In this document: positions 62,190 through 64,000 of the stretch, piece by piece
How positions within the stretch are numbered: the first letter of the stretch is position 1
How the letters are laid out: the number at the start of each line of letters is the position of its first letter
NCBI RefSeq assembly: GCF_902459585.1
Contig: NZ_CABPSC010000003.1
Span: forward strand, 124,001 to 188,000
DNA length: 64,000 nt
From: Pandoraea nosoerga
Lineage (GTDB): Bacteria; Pseudomonadota; Gammaproteobacteria; Burkholderiales; Burkholderiaceae
Direction: 5' to 3'
The notes under the pieces: model-generated
What the model was told of the DNA's origin: nothing
The model's database searches: none
What the model saw: the letters and a program-made list of their open reading frames with translations, nothing else
Position numbers and translations under genes: made by a program

Positions 62190-64000
62190 TTGACGACAAC
62201 ACAGCTCTTGACACCGCATCAACGTCAGTACGTTGCGTGGCTGCTCACGCGCCGTGCGGCGGGCGATTCCGTGGAATCGCTGGCCTCAACACTGGTCGAC
62301 TCGCAGGTTGATCTCAATCCTCATCAGGTTGATGCTGCTCTCTTCGCCTGCCGCAATCCTCTTTCGCGCGGCGTACTCCTCGCCGACGAAGTGGGCCTCG
62401 GCAAGACCATTGAAGCGGGGTTGGTGATCTCACAGCGTTGGGCCGAGCGACGCCGCAAGATTCTCATCATCGTTCCGGCCAACCTGCGCAAGCAGTGGCA
62501 CCAGGAGTTGCAAGACAAATTCGGCCTGCAAGGATTGATTCTCGAAGCCAAAAGCTATAACGCGATCCGCAAGCAGGATCGACAGAATCCATTCCTCTTC
62601 GCCTCCGGTCCGGTCATCTGTTCCTACCAGTTCGCCAAGTCCAAGGCTGACGATCTCAAGAGCATTGACTGGGACTTGGTCGTTCTCGACGAAGCGCATC
62701 GCCTGCGCAACGTCTACAAGACCAGCAACGTCATTGCCAAAACCCTCAAGGATGCGTTGTCGCACGTTCACTCCAAGGTGCTGCTGACCGCAACGCCGTT
62801 ACAAAACTCATTGTTCGAACTCTATGGGCTGGTCAGCTTCATTGATGACCGCGTGTTTGGAGATCTCGACAGCTTTCGCTCGCAATTTACTGGCCGGGAG
62901 CAGGCGTTCAACGGTCTGCGTGACAGGCTGGCTCCCATCTGCAAGCGCACGCTGCGCAAACAGGTTCAGCCCTATGTGTCGTATACGGCGCGCGAGGCCA
63001 TCATCCAGGAATTCACGCCCTCAAGCGAAGAGCAGGAACTGTCCCGCCTCGTCGCTGATTACTTGCGCCGCCCCAACCTAAAGGCCATGCCTGAGGGACA
63101 GCGCCAGCTGATTTCACTGGTGCTCTGGAAGCTGCTTGCGTCCAGCTCACACGCCATCGCAGGTGCGCTGGAAACGATGGCCAAACGGCTTCAGGGAGTG
63201 CTCGACGAGACGGCCGAAATTCCTGATCTGGCCGAAGAACTCGACGAAGACTACGAATCCCTGGACGAAACTGCGGATGAGTGGAACGAGCAAGGCTCTG
63301 CTACGGCGGCACCAAGCCGCGCAGAGCGAGATGCCATTGCACAGGAAATCGAAGAGCTTCGCCACTTCAAGGAGCTGGCAACCAACATCCGTGACAATGC
63401 CAAGGGTAAGGCGCTGCTGACCGCACTGGATCGTGCCTTTGCCGAACTGGATCGGTTGGGTGCAGCCCAAAAAGCCATTATCTTCACCGAGTCCAAGCGC
63501 ACACAGGAGTATCTCCTGAGCTTGCTGGCTGACACGCCATACGGCGACGGCATTGTGCTCTTCAACGGCACCAACAGCGACCAACGTGCGCAGGCGATCT
63601 ACAAGGACTGGTTGAAGCGCCACGAAGGCACCGACCGCATCACCGGCTCCAAGACCGCCGACACCCGTGCGGCACTGGTCGAGCACTTCAAGGAACGTGG
63701 CAAGGTCATGATTGCCACCGAGGCCGGAGCCGAGGGCATCAACCTCCAGTTCTGCTCGCTCGTCATCAACTACGACCTGCCCTGGAACCCTCAGCGCATC
63801 GAACAACGCATTGGCCGGTGCCACCGCTATGGGCAGAAGTTCGACGTGGTGGTTGTGAACTTCGTCGATCTCAGCAATGAGGCGGACAAGCGCGTTTACG
63901 AACTGCTGTCGCAGAAGTTCCAACTCTTCGAGGGCGTGTTTGGGGCTAGCGACGAAGTGCTGGGTGCCATCGGTTCGGGCGTCGATTTCGAGCGACGCAT
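62190..64000 (+). CDS. SNF2-family helicase, 3' end beyond the window
   Basis: Open to the window end; 603 codons visible. The TTG start has GGGGGA eight bases upstream and begins the conserved LTPHQRQYVAWLLTRR. Helicase motifs: Walker A ADEVGLGKTIEAG (near 71), DEAH at 167-170, LLTATPLQNSLFEL, ATEAGAEGINLQF (near 510) and QRIEQRIGRCHRYGQ (near 540). This is the HepA-like SNF2 group found in bacterial restriction and defence loci. The next genes, which would show which system it is, lie outside the window. Confidence 0.92.
   Translation, partial: MTTTQLLTPHQRQYVAWLLTRRAAGDSVESLASTLVDSQVDLNPHQVDAALFACRNPLSRGVLLADEVGLGKTIEAGLVISQRWAERRRKILIIVPANLRKQWHQELQDKFGLQGLILEAKSYNAIRKQDRQNPFLFASGPVICSYQFAKSKADDLKSIDWDLVVLDEAHRLRNVYKTSNVIAKTLKDALSHVHSKVLLTATPLQNSLFELYGLVSFIDDRVFGDLDSFRSQFTGREQAFNGLRDRLAPICKRTLRKQVQPYVSYTAREAIIQEFTPSSEEQELSRLVADYLRRPNLKAMPEGQRQLISLVLWKLLASSSHAIAGALETMAKRLQGVLDETAEIPDLAEELDEDYESLDETADEWNEQGSATAAPSRAERDAIAQEIEELRHFKELATNIRDNAKGKALLTALDRAFAELDRLGAAQKAIIFTESKRTQEYLLSLLADTPYGDGIVLFNGTNSDQRAQAIYKDWLKRHEGTDRITGSKTADTRAALVEHFKERGKVMIATEAGAEGINLQFCSLVINYDLPWNPQRIEQRIGRCHRYGQKFDVVVVNFVDLSNEADKRVYELLSQKFQLFEGVFGASDEVLGAIGSGVDFERR

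Larger units (their letters stand above)
32048..64000. mobile_element. Integrative conjugative element of the ICEclc/PAGI-2 type, left end to window edge
   Basis: The element begins in the 3' end of tRNA-Gly(CCC), with a P4-type integrase reading away from it, as in ICEclc-like elements. It carries the family-specific core: MobH relaxase, DUF3742, TraG-N and the TIGR03744-03758/RAQPRD set. The left attachment site should lie in the last 20 or so bases of the tRNA gene (32048-32067); I cannot see a second copy in the window, so the right end is outside. The conjugation module is interrupted at 45.4-56.5 kb. Confidence 0.85.

Noticed and set aside
62190-64000. Calling the helicase DrmD and the locus DISARM
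   Set aside because: SNF2 helicases of this type occur in several systems. Without the neighbouring genes a specific name is not justified.

Overview
The window looks like a chromosomal segment of a high-GC beta-proteobacterium of the order Burkholderiales, probably Burkholderiaceae. A Pandoraea-like host is a guess from gene content (a DUF4148 repeat protein, an mmsAB operon with its own binding protein, kefF-kefC, atoE), not a proven identification. It has two halves: host backbone from 1 to about 32,050, and an integrative conjugative element (ICE) from about 32,050 to the end.

Backbone (1-31,990): the 3' end of an EAL-domain c-di-GMP phosphodiesterase; two cupins; glutathione-dependent formaldehyde dehydrogenase (frmA); an SH3 protein with a Pro/Gly tail; an APC amino-acid permease; a kefF-kefC pair with stop and start codons overlapping; a short-chain fatty acid transporter (atoE); a ferritin-like protein; a DUF4148 secreted repeat protein; an ArsR-SRPBCC operon; a bestrophin-like channel; and a minus-strand operon (periplasmic binding protein, mmsA, mmsB) divergent from a LysR regulator across a strong palindromic operator. 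Then follow a LysR/MFS divergent pair, arylamine N-acetyltransferase, a glyoxalase-superfamily protein, a ZapE/AFG1-like ATPase, a coiled-coil lipoprotein, a PPOX-family flavoprotein and a periplasmic gamma-glutamyltransferase.

ICE (about 32,050-64,000, open to the right): it starts in the 3' end of a tRNA-Gly(CCC) gene, followed by a 641-aa P4-type tyrosine integrase, the arrangement of the ICEclc/PAGI-2 family. Next come small regulators, an Rrf2 / CPYC-type FAD oxidoreductase / methyltransferase cassette, a MobH relaxase, an AbrB-PIN toxin-antitoxin pair and, on the minus strand, the type IV secretion genes of this ICE family (TraG-N, TIGR03755, 03756, 03757, and further right TIGR03751, 03752, 03749, 03746, 03750, 03745, 03758, RAQPRD).

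The secretion operon is split at 45.4-56.5 kb by a mosaic of cargo and scars: a degenerate DUF2958 remnant, a 118-bp palindromic element, a TauE/SafE transporter with a divergent AraC regulator, a second leuC-leuD pair, truncated hydrolase and GST genes abutting each other, a TetR gene, a complete ISL3-type insertion sequence with 8-bp target duplication, a LysR/alpha-beta hydrolase pair, and fragments of IS3 and IS5 transposases and of methionine aminopeptidase. On its right side this mosaic has cut the conjugative ATPase gene (TraC-like, TIGR03744) to about 148 codons and joined it in frame to the C-terminal half of a haloacetate dehalogenase-like hydrolase. Unless another ATPase copy lies elsewhere, the element is probably unable to transfer itself.

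At the far right a helix-turn-helix protein and a SNF2-type helicase (cut by the window end) occupy the position upstream of the pilus operon where cargo is expected. They may open a restriction or phage-defence cluster lying mostly outside the window.
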